Origin: Marihabitans asiaticum
GTDB lineage: Bacteria; Actinomycetota; Actinomycetes; Actinomycetales; Dermatophilaceae
DNA length: 64,000 bases
Direction of reading: 5' to 3'
Assembly (NCBI RefSeq): GCF_007828725.1
Contig: NZ_VIUW01000004.1
Location: 186,001-250,000, forward strand
Part shown: positions 8,124 through 16,762 of the stretch, piece by piece
How positions within the stretch are numbered: position 1 is the stretch's first letter
Layout: every line of letters begins with the position of its first letter
Made by a program: the position numbers and the translations under genes
Notes under the pieces: model-generated
What the model saw: only the letters and a program-made list of their open reading frames with translations
Database searches by the model: none
What the model was told of the DNA's origin: nothing

Positions 8124-8833
8124 ATGCACGTCCCCGACGGATTCCTCGACATCCCGACCTCGGTCGCCACCGCTGCTGTGGCGGGCGTCGGGGTCGCGGC
8201 CGCGCTGCGGCAGTCCCGTCGCGACTCGACGACCGGCTGGCGCCCCTCGCGGGGCTCGTGGCCGTCTTCGTCTTCGCCGCTCAGATGCTCAACTTCCCCG
8301 TCGGCGTCGGGGTGAGCGGACACCTGCTCGGCGGTGCGCTCGCGGCGGTTCTCGCCGGCCCGTGGGTGGCCACCCTCGCGGTGACGGTCGTCCTCATCGT
8401 CCAGGCGCTCGTCTTCGCCGACGGCGGCCTCACCGCGCTCGGCACCAACGTCCTGCTCATGGCGGTCGTCGGGGTCTGGGTCGGCTGGGCCGTCTTCGTC
8501 GCCGTGCGGGCGCTGCTCCCCCGCACGACGGCCATGGTCCCGGTCGCGGCGGCGGTTGCCGCGCTGGTGTCCGTCCCGGCGACCGCGGCGGTCTTCACCG
8601 GGCTATTCGCCATCGGGGGTGAGGCGCCGGTCGATCTCGGCACGATGCTCTCGCTCATGCTCGGCTGGCACGCCGTCATCGGGATCGGCGAGGCGATCAT
8701 CACCTTCCTCGCCGTCTCCGCCGTCATCGCCACCCGTCCCGACCTCGTCCGCGGCGCCGCGCCCGCGCTCGACCGGGCCCGCGAGGAGCGCCTCGCCGCG
8801 GCCTGCACCACCGCCTCCGAGGGAGTCGCCTGA
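8124..8833 (+). pseudogene. cbiM: cbiM/nikM, ECF nickel/cobalt transporter S-component, frameshifted
   Basis: The S-component starts MHVPDGFLD, the metal-chelating N-terminus of CbiM/NikM, with AAGGAGG 6 nt before the ATG. Frame 1 holds to 8224 (..RQSRRD); from 8225 the CbiM sequence continues in another frame (LDDRLAPLAGLVAVFVFAAQMLNFPVGVG..) to TGA 8831-8833. Restoring one base (GACTC to GAGCTC) yields an uninterrupted protein of about 236 residues with all membrane segments. The rest of the operon is intact. So this is either a recent loss, a sequencing error or phase variation; a programmed shift is unlikely, as no slippery run is visible. Confidence 0.85.
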
Positions 8834-9144
8834 TGCGCACCCGTGCCGTCGTGATCGCCGGCGTGGTCCTCTGCCTCCTGCTGGCCGGCGTCGTCTCCGG
8901 CTTCGCCTCGGCCAGCCCCGACGGCCTGGAGCACGTCGCCGAGCAGGTCGGGTTCATCGACGCCGCCGAGGACAGCGCAGCGGCGGACTCCCCGCTGGCC
9001 GACTACGGCGTCCGCGGGCTCGACGGCCCGCTCTCCGGTGGCCTCGCCGGGGTCATCGGCGTCGCACTCACCGCCGCCCTGATGTTCGGCCTGGTCCGCC
9101 TGCTCGGTCGGCGCCGCGACGCCGGCCACGATTCGCGCGACTAG
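8833..9144 (+). CDS. PDGLE-domain (CbiN-like) component of the ECF importer
   Basis: 103 residues: an N-terminal membrane segment (VVIAGVVLCLLLAGVVSGFA), the namesake motif ASPDGLEHVAE at about residues 28-38, an extracytoplasmic loop, then a second membrane segment and a basic tail. PDGLE proteins replace or accompany CbiN and help the M component load metal. The ATG overlaps the cbiM stop (TGATG) and the next gene starts directly after its TAG. The sequence is intact. Confidence 0.85.
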   Translation: MRTRAVVIAGVVLCLLLAGVVSGFASASPDGLEHVAEQVGFIDAAEDSAAADSPLADYGVRGLDGPLSGGLAGVIGVALTAALMFGLVRLLGRRRDAGHDSRD

Positions 9145-9915
9145 GTGAGCGGACCGCACGGCCACTCCCTGCACTTCCACGGCCACTCCCCGATCCACCG
9201 CCTCCCCCCGGAGGTCAAGATCGCCGCCGCCCTCACCTTCGTCGCTGCGGTCGTGGCCACCCCCCGCGAGGCGGTCTGGGCCTTCGGGCTGCACCTGCTC
9301 GCCCTCGTCGTCGTGATCGCCGTCGCTCAGGTCCCGGCCGGCTTCCTCGCCCGGCGGATGGTGATCGAGGTCCCCTTCGTCGTCCTCGCGGTGACGATGC
9401 CGTTCATCTCAACGGGACCGACCCGGCCGCTCGGGCCGTTCGAGGTCTCCGTCGCCGGCCTGTGGGCCGGGTGGGCGCTCTTCGCCAAGGGCTCCCTCGG
9501 AGCGCTCACCGCCCTCGCCCTCGCCGCGACCACGGAGGCTCCCGACGTGGTCCGCGGGCTGGCCCGGCTGCGCCTGCCGGCCCAGATCGTGCTCATCATG
9601 TCCTTCATGATCCGCTACCTCGACGTCGTGAGCACCGAGCTGCGGCGCATGCGGATCGCCCGGGAGTCCAGAGGCCACGCAGTCCGTGGCATCCGGGCCT
9701 GGCCGGTCCTCGCGAGCACGGCCGGGGCGCTCTTCGTGCGCAGCTACGAGCGCGGCGAGCGGGTCCACCTCGCGATGCTCTCGCGCGGGTTCCAGGGCCG
9801 GGTCGACCTCGGCGAAGGGGGGTCCGCCGGCGGCCGCGACTGGCTGGCCGCCGCACTCCCGCTGACGGGAGCGGCGATCGCCGCTACGGCCTGGTTGAGC
9901 GGGGCGGGGAGATGA
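9145..9915 (+). CDS. cbiQ: ECF transporter T-component (CbiQ)
   Basis: 256-residue integral membrane protein with a His-rich N-terminus (GPHGHSLHFHGHSP) that may sample metal. Signature coupling motifs of the T-component are present: ARESRGHAVRG (about residue 173) and LSRGF (about 211), which contact the ATPase. The GTG start at 9145 follows the upstream stop with no gap; the 3' end overlaps cbiO by 4 bp (ATGA). Works with CbiM, the PDGLE protein and CbiO to import nickel or cobalt. Confidence 0.93.
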   Translation: MSGPHGHSLHFHGHSPIHRLPPEVKIAAALTFVAAVVATPREAVWAFGLHLLALVVVIAVAQVPAGFLARRMVIEVPFVVLAVTMPFISTGPTRPLGPFEVSVAGLWAGWALFAKGSLGALTALALAATTEAPDVVRGLARLRLPAQIVLIMSFMIRYLDVVSTELRRMRIARESRGHAVRGIRAWPVLASTAGALFVRSYERGERVHLAMLSRGFQGRVDLGEGGSAGGRDWLAAALPLTGAAIAATAWLSGAGR

Positions 9916-10679
9916 GCGCGCCGGTCCTCGAGCTCGCCGGGGTGCACCACGCCTACCCCGACGGCCACCCGACCCTGCGCGGTGTCGACCTGCACGTCCA
10001 CCGGGGCGAGCGGGTCGCGCTGCTCGGGCCGAACGGCGCGGGCAAGACGACCCTCGTACTGCACCTCAACGGCATCCTGCGGCCCGAGGCCGGCCAGGTG
10101 AGCGTCGCCGGGCTGCCGGTCGACGAGGAGCACCTGCTCGAGGTGCGCCGGCGGGTCGGGGTGGTCTTCCAGGACCCCGACGACCAGCTCTTCATGCCGA
10201 CCGTCGGCCAGGACGTGGCCTTCGGCCCCCGCAACCTCGGGCTGCGTGGTGACGAGCTGCGCGCGCGGGTCGAGCACGCCCTCGACGCGGTGGGCATGGG
10301 CGAGCACGCCGACCGGGCGCCGCACCACCTCTCCTTCGGGCAGCGGCGCCGGGTCGCCGTGGCGACGGTCCTCGCGATGCAGCCCGACGTGCTCGTGCTC
10401 GACGAGCCGAGCAGCAACCTCGACCCCGCGTCCCGCCGCGAGCTGGCCGACATCCTCGACCGGCTCGACGTTACGGTCCTCATGGTCACCCACGACCTGC
10501 CCTACGTCCTCCAGCTCTGCGAGCGCTCGGTCGTCCTCTCCGAGGGTCGGGTCGTCGGCGACGGCCCGACCGGCGAGGTGCTCGCCGACGAGGCGCTCAT
10601 GGCGGCGCACCGGCTCGAGCTGCCCTACGGCTTCGATCCACGATCCGTTCCCCCCAGGACGCGCGCTACCACGCAGTAG
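9912..10679 (+). CDS. cbiO: ECF transporter ATPase (CbiO)
   Basis: 255-residue ABC ATPase. Walker A GPNGAGKT at about residues 39-46, Q-loop VFQDPDDQL, a slightly unusual signature LSFGQRRR in place of LSGGQ, Walker B VLVLDEPSSNLD and H-loop THD. A single ATPase in the operon implies a CbiO homodimer. The last residues (TRATTQ) and the stop are encoded inside one arm of a 48-bp palindromic repeat at 10665-10712, so repeat insertion has probably altered the C-terminus. Confidence 0.94.
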   Translation: MSAPVLELAGVHHAYPDGHPTLRGVDLHVHRGERVALLGPNGAGKTTLVLHLNGILRPEAGQVSVAGLPVDEEHLLEVRRRVGVVFQDPDDQLFMPTVGQDVAFGPRNLGLRGDELRARVEHALDAVGMGEHADRAPHHLSFGQRRRVAVATVLAMQPDVLVLDEPSSNLDPASRRELADILDRLDVTVLMVTHDLPYVLQLCERSVVLSEGRVVGDGPTGEVLADEALMAAHRLELPYGFDPRSVPPRTRATTQ

Positions 10680-10712
10680 TGGTCGTGATCGCAGCCAGTA
10701 CTGCGTGGTAGC
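10665..10712. repeat. 48-bp palindromic repeat, copy 1
   Basis: 18-bp arms (left starts GCTACCACGCAGTAGTGG) around a 12-nt centre, with one arm mismatch. A second copy at 63329-63376 has perfect arms, and its loop matches this one when reverse-complemented (one difference), so the two copies lie in opposite orientation. This copy contains the 3' end of cbiO and may terminate it. Confidence 0.85.
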
Positions 10713-10744
10713 GGGCGCCGAGGGAGCCGTAGACTCGCGGCCGC

Positions 10745-10826
10745 GCCGAAGTGGTGGAACTGGCAGACACGCACGGTTTAGGTCCGTGTGCCCTCGGGTG
10801 TGCGGGTTCGAGTCCCGCCTTCGGCA
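10745..10826 (+). tRNA. tRNA-Leu (anticodon TAG)
   Basis: Class II tRNA with a long variable arm. Acceptor GCCGAAG / CTTCGGC, anticodon stem ACGG / CCGT with loop TTTAGGT. CCA is not encoded. It is followed by a cluster of palindromes. Confidence 0.95.
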
Positions 10827-10828
10827 CG

Positions 10829-10911
10829 CAACTGCTGCATGCAGCACTTCGACGACGGTGCAGCAGATGCAGGTGCTGCACCGCCAAGAAACTGCTGCAT
10901 GCAGCAGTTTC
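10829..10911. repeat. cluster of GCTGCA palindromes between tRNA-Leu and rdgB
   Basis: Three structures built from the same core: CTGCTGCATGCAGCA after the tRNA; GGTGCAGCA...TGCTGCACC (9-bp stem, 8-nt loop, about 10857-10882); and a perfect 24-bp palindrome GAAACTGCTGCA / TGCAGCAGTTTC at 10888-10911, 3 bp beyond the rdgB stop. They probably act as terminators for the convergent tRNA-Leu and rdgB transcripts; the shared core suggests local duplication. Confidence 0.7.
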
Positions 10912-10914
10912 GGG

Positions 10915-11559
10915 TCAGGCCAGGTGCTCGCGCAGGCGGGGGGCCATCTTGCGGAAGGCCTCGCCGCGGTGGCTGATCGCGTTCTTCTCCTCGTCGGAGT
11001 ACTGGGCGAGGGTGCGGGTGTCGCCGTCAGGCCGGAAGATCGGGTCATACCCGAAGCCGTTGTCCCCTAACGGCTCCCGGACGATGACGCCGGTCACCCT
11101 CCCTTCGGTCGCGACGGTCTCCCCACCAGGCAGGGCGAGCACGGCCGCGCACCGGAAGGCGGCAGCGCGGTGCTCGTCGGGCACGTCGGCGATCTGGTCG
11201 AGAAGCAGCCGGAGGTTGCGCCGGTCCTTCTCGGCGCGCGCGAGCTCCTCGCCCTCGTGCAGCCCGGACCACCGGGCCGAGAAGATCCCCGGCATCCCGC
11301 CGAGGACGTCCACGCTCAACCCGGAGTCGTCGGCGAGCGAAGGGAGACCCGTCGCCGCCGCGACAGCCCGCGCCTTAACGGTGGCGTTGCCGACGAAGCT
11401 CACCTCGGTCTCGGGGACCACACCGACCTCGGGGTAGGCGGCCATCGAGACGACCTCGAGGTCGAGGTCGGTCGCGGTCGCAGCGAGGATCTGGGCGAGC
11501 TCGTGCACCTTGTGCTCGTTGTGGGTGGCGAGCACCACCCGCCGCGACCCCTCGCTCAC
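10915..11559 (-). CDS. rdgB: XTP/dITP diphosphatase (RdgB/HAM1)
   Basis: 214 residues. Hydrolyses non-canonical purine triphosphates to monophosphates. Family motifs: start [14 protein letters not shown] (THN/K substrate motif), [23 protein letters not shown] (metal and base contacts) and [11 protein letters not shown] at the end. GTG start at 11559 overlaps the rph stop by 4 bp (GTGA), the usual rph-rdgB pairing. The longer open frame upstream is a shadow of rph. Confidence 0.95.
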   Translation of the reverse strand: MSEGSRRVVLATHNEHKVHELAQILAATATDLDLEVVSMAAYPEVGVVPETEVSFVGNATVKARAVAAATGLPSLADDSGLSVDVLGGMPGIFSARWSGLHEGEELARAEKDRRNLRLLLDQIADVPDEHRAAAFRCAAVLALPGGETVATEGRVTGVIVREPLGDNGFGYDPIFRPDGDTRTLAQYSDEEKNAISHRGEAFRKMAPRLREHLA

Positions 11560-12320
11560 AGCTCGCGCTCCCGGGCGGGTCCCTCGAGGGCCTCCTGCTG
11601 CTTCACGGTCAGCGCGGCGCAGCCGGCGGTGGCGAGGTCGAGCAGCTGGTCGAGCAGCCCCCGGTCGAAGGCTTCGCCCTCGGCAGTGCCCTGCACCTCG
11701 ACGAAGGCACCCTCGCCGGTCATCACGACGTTCATGTCGGTCTGTGCGGTCGAGTCCTCGGGGTAGTCCAGGTCGCACACTGCCCGTCCGTCGACGACGC
11801 CGACCGACACGGCGGCGATCGAGCCGGTGAGGGGCTTCGCACCCTGGGCGATCAGGCCCCGCGTCCGCGCGTCGGCGATGGCGTCGGCGAGCGCGACGTA
11901 GGCCCCGGTGATCGCGGCCGTGCGGGTGCCGCCGTCGGCCTGGAGGACGTCACAGTCCAGGACGATCGTGTTCTCGCCGAGCGCCTTGGTGTCGACGATC
12001 GCCCGCAGGCTTCGCCCGATGAGCCGGCTGATCTCGTGGGTGCGCCCACCGACCTTGCCCTTGCGCGACTCGCGATCGCCGCGGGTGTTCGTGGCGCGCG
12101 GGAGCATCTCGTACTCGCCCGTGACCCACCCGGTGCCCTTGCCCTTGAGCCACCGCGGCACGCCCTCGGTGAAGCTGGCGGCGCACAGCACCCGGGTGCG
12201 CCCGAACTCGACGAGCACCGAGCCCTCGGCGTGGTCGAGCCAGTTGCGGGTGATCCGGACCTCGCGGAGGTCTGCGGGCTGGCGCCCGTCATGGCGAAGG
12301 GGGGTGGCCTGCTCAGTCAT
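11556..12320 (-). CDS. rph: ribonuclease PH
   Basis: 254 residues. Phosphorolytic 3'-5' exoribonuclease trimming tRNA 3' ends. Recognisable blocks: [15 protein letters not shown] at the N-terminus, [47 protein letters not shown] and [18 protein letters not shown] (phosphate/metal site). It leads the rph-rdgB unit. Confidence 0.96.
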   Translation of the reverse strand: MTEQATPLRHDGRQPADLREVRITRNWLDHAEGSVLVEFGRTRVLCAASFTEGVPRWLKGKGTGWVTGEYEMLPRATNTRGDRESRKGKVGGRTHEISRLIGRSLRAIVDTKALGENTIVLDCDVLQADGGTRTAAITGAYVALADAIADARTRGLIAQGAKPLTGSIAAVSVGVVDGRAVCDLDYPEDSTAQTDMNVVMTGEGAFVEVQGTAEGEAFDRGLLDQLLDLATAGCAALTVKQQEALEGPAREREL

Positions 12321-12403
12321 GGTCGCCAGGCTAACGAGGTCTCGGCCACCGTCACGAACCCGCAGGTGACCCGGCGGTAACCTCGCCCTGCGGGGCTGGC
12401 AGG

Positions 12404-13291
12404 ATGACGAGCGTGACGACCACGAGCACCGCGATCGACCTGAGCTACGGACGCACGGCGATCACCGTTCGTGACGCGGGGCCGGGGACCCCGGTGGCGG
12501 TGATCCTGCCGGCGATGGGCGTCGCCGCGGGGTACTACTCCCCCTTCGCCGAGGCTCTCCTCGCTCGGGGCGTCAGCGTCGTCAGCCCCGACTACCCCGG
12601 CCACGGCGAGAGCACCCCGGCGCTGAGCCGGTCGGTGAACTACGGCTACCACGCGCTCGCCGACGAGTGGCTCACCGGCGTGCTCGATGCCACCGGCGCG
12701 CAGCTGCCCGGGCGGCCGGTCGTCCTGCTCGGGCACTCCCTCGGCGGGCATGTGGCGCTGGCTCACCTCTCTGGGCACCGGCACGCGAGCGTGACGGCGC
12801 TGGTCACCGTCGGATCGGCCTCGCCGTACTGGCGCATCTACGACCGCCCAGGGTCACTCCTGCTCAAGACCCAGTTCGTCGCCCTGGTGAGCACCATCTG
12901 GCGGCTGTGGCCGGGGCACGCCCTCGGCTTCGGCGGACGGCAGCCACGTCGGCTCATGCGCGAGTGGGCCGGGTTCGCCCGCACCGGCAGGTTGCGTCCG
13001 CGAGGGCAGGAGGACTACGAGAGCGGGATGGCTGCGGTCGACCTTCCGGCGCTCGCCATCGACCTCGCCAACGACGAGCTCGCCCCGCCGCGGGCGGTGG
13101 ACCACTTCGCCGGCAAGCTGGCCGGGGCACGAGTCGAGCGGCTCCACTTCGACAAGCCCGCGGGTGCGCCAGGTCGGGCCGTGGACCACTTCTCCTTCGC
13201 CCGCAGCCCGGAGCTGATCGACGAGGTCGTCTCGTCGTGGATCCTCGAGCACACCGGCGAGGCGCCTCAGCCCAGCGGAACCATCGACTGA
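12404..13291 (+). CDS. alpha/beta-hydrolase fold protein
   Basis: 295 residues. Nucleophile elbow GHSLGGH at about residue 110; oxyanion-side motif [20 protein letters not shown] strand-turn typical of the fold; candidate acid D in LANDELAPP and a C-terminal His in RAVDHFSF. Substrate unknown. Divergent from rph with 83 bp between; its 3' end overlaps the truncated LD-carboxypeptidase gene by 25 bp. It lies inside a block (murI to rdgB) that is usually uninterrupted in relatives, so it looks like an insertion. GTG 12413 is an alternative start. Confidence 0.78.
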   Translation: MTSVTTTSTAIDLSYGRTAITVRDAGPGTPVAVILPAMGVAAGYYSPFAEALLARGVSVVSPDYPGHGESTPALSRSVNYGYHALADEWLTGVLDATGAQLPGRPVVLLGHSLGGHVALAHLSGHRHASVTALVTVGSASPYWRIYDRPGSLLLKTQFVALVSTIWRLWPGHALGFGGRQPRRLMREWAGFARTGRLRPRGQEDYESGMAAVDLPALAIDLANDELAPPRAVDHFAGKLAGARVERLHFDKPAGAPGRAVDHFSFARSPELIDEVVSSWILEHTGEAPQPSGTID

Positions 13292-14198
13292 GCGATCGAC
13301 GCCTCGCCGCCGTCGACGATGACCTCCGCCCTTGCGCCGTTGACGAGCGGCAGCTGCGGCTGCTGGTGGCCGATGTCGGCGTCGAGCACGACGGGCACGT
13401 CGAGGTCGCGCAGGGCGTCAGCGACCGCGTCGTGCTGGGTCCAGCTCTCGGCATCCGGAGCCGGGGTGCGGCCGACGAGCACGCCGCTCGCCCGGTCGAA
13501 CCAGCCCGCGAGCCTCAGGCCGTGCACCGCCCGCGCGACCTCGTAGGGCCCGGCCTCGGCCACCTCGAGGTAGACGACGAGTTCCTCCTCCGGCGCGAAG
13601 CCGGGGACGTCGGCGTACCGCGTCCCGGCGAGCGGCGAGAGCACCTCCACGCACCCGCCGACGAGCCGGCCGGAGAACCTGGCGGACCCCCCTTCGCCCC
13701 CCATCAGCCGCCACGCGGTGGGTTCGGCGAGGGTCATCGTCGCGACCTCCGGGTCGGCCGCGTAGTCGTCCCAGCCGGCGGCGCGATGGTGGCTCGCGGC
13801 CCGCTGGACGAAGGGGGTGCCCTGCCCGCCGCCGTGGCCGCTGTGCGTCGCCACGTCGAGCCAGTGGAGGTGCCCGTCGGCGGGTGCGTACGGCGTGTCC
13901 ATGAGGTTGCCGCCGTGCAGGGTGGCCCAGCCCGCGACGAGGGTGAGCGGCAGCATCGTCGTCACCGTGTCGGAGAAGCCGACGTACCAGCACGGCTCGC
14001 TCGCTGCCAGCAGGTCGAGGTCGAGCAGCGGGAGCAGGTCGATCCCGGTCTCGCCGCCCCACGGCGGGACGACGGCGGCAACCTCCGGGTCGACGAGGAG
14101 GGCCATGAGCTCGTCGGCGCGCGCCTCCCGGCTCGCACTCACGTGCCCCGACCCGTCGCGCAGGCAGGTCCCCTCGACGACCTCGTACCCGCGCCGCC
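13267..14198 (-). pseudogene. LD-carboxypeptidase / S66 family, N-terminus missing
   Basis: About 310 residues of clear S66 sequence: RGYEVVEG, PPWGGET..LLPLLD, YVGFSDTVTTML, GWATLHGGNLMDTPY, then the C-terminal catalytic part ending [11 protein letters not shown]66 proteins begin with about 40 more residues (the P-G-D-x-V-x-V-x-x-P-S region). Here sequence upstream of RRRGYEVV is simply the 3' end of the metallo-hydrolase gene read in another frame, with no family similarity. The frame is formally open up to 14301. The first plausible internal start is GTG 14142, inside the domain. Probably a deletion that joined the two genes. Confidence 0.7.
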
Positions 14199-14975
14199 TC
14201 AGACCTCGTAGGTCGCGCCCGGCTCGGCGAGCTCGACCTCGCGACCCTCGCCGCGCCACACCGACGCCGCCTGCTCGCGGCACACCTGAGGGTCGTTCCA
14301 CGGCGGGATGTGGGTGAGCATGAGCCGCCGGACGCCCCCGGCCTCGACCGCCACCTGCGCGGCACGTGAGCCGGACATGTGGATGTCGCGGATGTCGTCG
14401 CGTCCGTCGACGAAGGCTGAGTCGACGAGCGCGAGATCGGCGCCGGTGAGCAGAGGGCCCAGGGCCGGGCAGCTGTCGGTGTCACCGCTGTACGAGAGCA
14501 CCCGCCCGTCGCACTCGACCCGGAAGCCGAACGCCTCGACCGGGTGGTTGACGCGGTGGGGCACGACGCGGAACGGACCGAGGTGGACCGGCACACCATC
14601 CAGGAGGCGGCGGAAGTCGAGCTCGCGCGACATACCCGCCTCGTCGATCCCCTCGTAGGCCGCCGCGAGCCGCTCGGCCGACCCGGCCGGTCCGTACACG
14701 GGCAGGCGCTGCGGCAGCGGACCTTCCGGACGGTACTTGCGGGTCACGTAGAGCCCGGTGAGGTCGATGCAGTGGTCGGGGTGCAGGTGGCTCACGAGCA
14801 CCGCGTCGAGGTCCTCGAGCTCGGCGTGCCGCTGCAGCCCGCCGAGCGCGCCGTTGCCCAGGTCGAGCACGATCCGCCAGGTCCGCCCATCGGCCTCGGC
14901 GGTGACGAGGTAGCACGACGCCGGCGACTCCGGGCCGGCGAAGGACCCCGAGCACCCGACGATGGTCAAGCGCAT
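14199..14975 (-). CDS. MBL-fold metallo-hydrolase
   Basis: 258 residues. Metal motif HLHPDHCIDL at about residues 64-73, SYSGDTDSC and a final HIPPWNDP match the RNase Z-like MBL group commonly encoded between murI and rph in actinobacteria. Substrate unproven; a cAMP phosphodiesterase or tRNase-like activity has been suggested for relatives. ATG 14975 is preferred because AGGAGG lies just upstream; the GTG at 14981 has no room for one. The C-terminus GATYEV looks natural, so the deletion next door removed the neighbour's start rather than this gene's end. Confidence 0.87.
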   Translation of the reverse strand: MRLTIVGCSGSFAGPESPASCYLVTAEADGRTWRIVLDLGNGALGGLQRHAELEDLDAVLVSHLHPDHCIDLTGLYVTRKYRPEGPLPQRLPVYGPAGSAERLAAAYEGIDEAGMSRELDFRRLLDGVPVHLGPFRVVPHRVNHPVEAFGFRVECDGRVLSYSGDTDSCPALGPLLTGADLALVDSAFVDGRDDIRDIHMSGSRAAQVAVEAGGVRRLMLTHIPPWNDPQVCREQAASVWRGEGREVELAEPGATYEV

Positions 14976-14977
14976 CG

Positions 14978-15775
<798 letters not shown>

Positions 15776-15794
15776 GGCGACCACCCTACGTCGC

Positions 15795-16448
15795 TCAGAA
15801 GTCACCGGAGAGCGCCCGCCCGAGGGACTCCTGCAGCCAGGTGAGGAAGTCGTAGAGCATCACCGCGAAGGCGGCCGGGTCCTCGCCGTCGAGGTCAGCA
15901 GCGACCCGGTCGAGCCGCTCGGCGTCCTCGTCGGTACGCAGCCCGAGCCGCTCCCCCATGACGAGGCGGATGTCGGTGAGGCCGACAAGGACGGCAATCG
16001 CCTCCCCTTCGTCCAGGCTCAGCCGATCAGGGTCGGCCGGGTTGCCCGAGCCGCGCTCCATCACCTGCACCACCGTCCGCAGGTTGGCCGCCTTCCGGCT
16101 GCGCAGACCGGGCTCGGTGAGCCGGCGGAACTCCCGGGCCGCCTCCGGGTCCTCCCGATGGCCCGCCGGGAAGAGCCGGTCCAGCGCCGGGTCGCGGTCC
16201 TCCTCGAGCCCGGTGGAGCGCTCCGGCGCCGGCTCCCCGACGTCGGTGCTCAGCTGGCCGATCCCGGCGACGATGGCGTCGAAGCCGTCCTCGCTCCCTT
16301 CGGCGACCCCTTCGCGCGGGGTCGGCGCCCCTGCGGCGGGCTCGATCAGCTCGAGCACCTGCTCGGCGAGCTGGCCGACGACGGCCCGCTCGGATCGGTC
16401 CAGGTGGGCGACGAGCCGGCCCCGTCGGCGGCTGAAGGCGCGGGCCAC
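15795..16448 (-). CDS. DUF2017 family protein
   Basis: 217 residues, mostly helical, starting [20 protein letters not shown] and ending [15 protein letters not shown], the conserved ends of actinobacterial DUF2017. No catalytic motif visible. The GTG start overlaps the clpS stop (TAGTG), so translation is likely coupled. Conserved partnership with ClpS suggests a role near N-degron proteolysis, but this is inference. Confidence 0.88.
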   Translation of the reverse strand: MARAFSRRRGRLVAHLDRSERAVVGQLAEQVLELIEPAAGAPTPREGVAEGSEDGFDAIVAGIGQLSTDVGEPAPERSTGLEEDRDPALDRLFPAGHREDPEAAREFRRLTEPGLRSRKAANLRTVVQVMERGSGNPADPDRLSLDEGEAIAVLVGLTDIRLVMGERLGLRTDEDAERLDRVAADLDGEDPAAFAVMLYDFLTWLQESLGRALSGDF

Positions 16449-16750
16449 TAATCGTCCTTCTGGAAGGTCGCCCAGAGCCCGTAGCCCTGCATCGCCTCGG
16501 TGTCGAGCTCCATCTGCTCCTTCGGGCCGGTGGAGACCACCGCCCGCCCCTTCTCGTGGACGTCCATCATGAGCCGGGTCGCCTTCTCCTTGTCGTAGCC
16601 GAAGTGGGTCCGGAAGACCCAGGTGACGTAGGACATGAGGTTGACCGGGTCGTTCCACACGAGGGTGATCCACGGCACGTCCGGGTCGACCTGGAGGTCT
16701 GACTCGGTCTGTTCCTGCTCCACGGGCGCGACGGACACGACGACAACCAT
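16448..16750 (-). CDS. clpS: ATP-dependent Clp protease adaptor ClpS
   Basis: 100 residues. Delivers N-degron substrates to ClpC/ClpP. Core motif WITLVWNDPVNLMSYVTWVF followed by THFGYDKEKATRLMMDVHEKGRA matches the folded domain with its N-degron pocket. ATG at 16750 leads the transcript clpS-DUF2017-(murI). Only 12 bp separate it from the divergent pncB start, so the two promoters must overlap or lie inside each other's coding region. Confidence 0.95.
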   Translation of the reverse strand: MVVVVSVAPVEQEQTESDLQVDPDVPWITLVWNDPVNLMSYVTWVFRTHFGYDKEKATRLMMDVHEKGRAVVSTGPKEQMELDTEAMQGYGLWATFQKDD

Positions 16751-16755
16751 AGGGT
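16750..16755 (+). promoter_or_regulatory. leaderless -10 element of pncB
   Basis: TAGGGT ends 7 nt before GTG 16763. Its first base is the first base of the clpS start codon on the other strand, so pncB transcription would begin within a few bp of clpS. Confidence 0.5.
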
Positions 16756-16762
16756 GGCAACC

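Noticed and set aside
8258-8833. Independent gene starting at GTG 8258 inside cbiM
   Set aside because: It begins in the middle of CbiM similarity and has no ribosome-binding site; continuity with the first frame is better explained by a frameshift.
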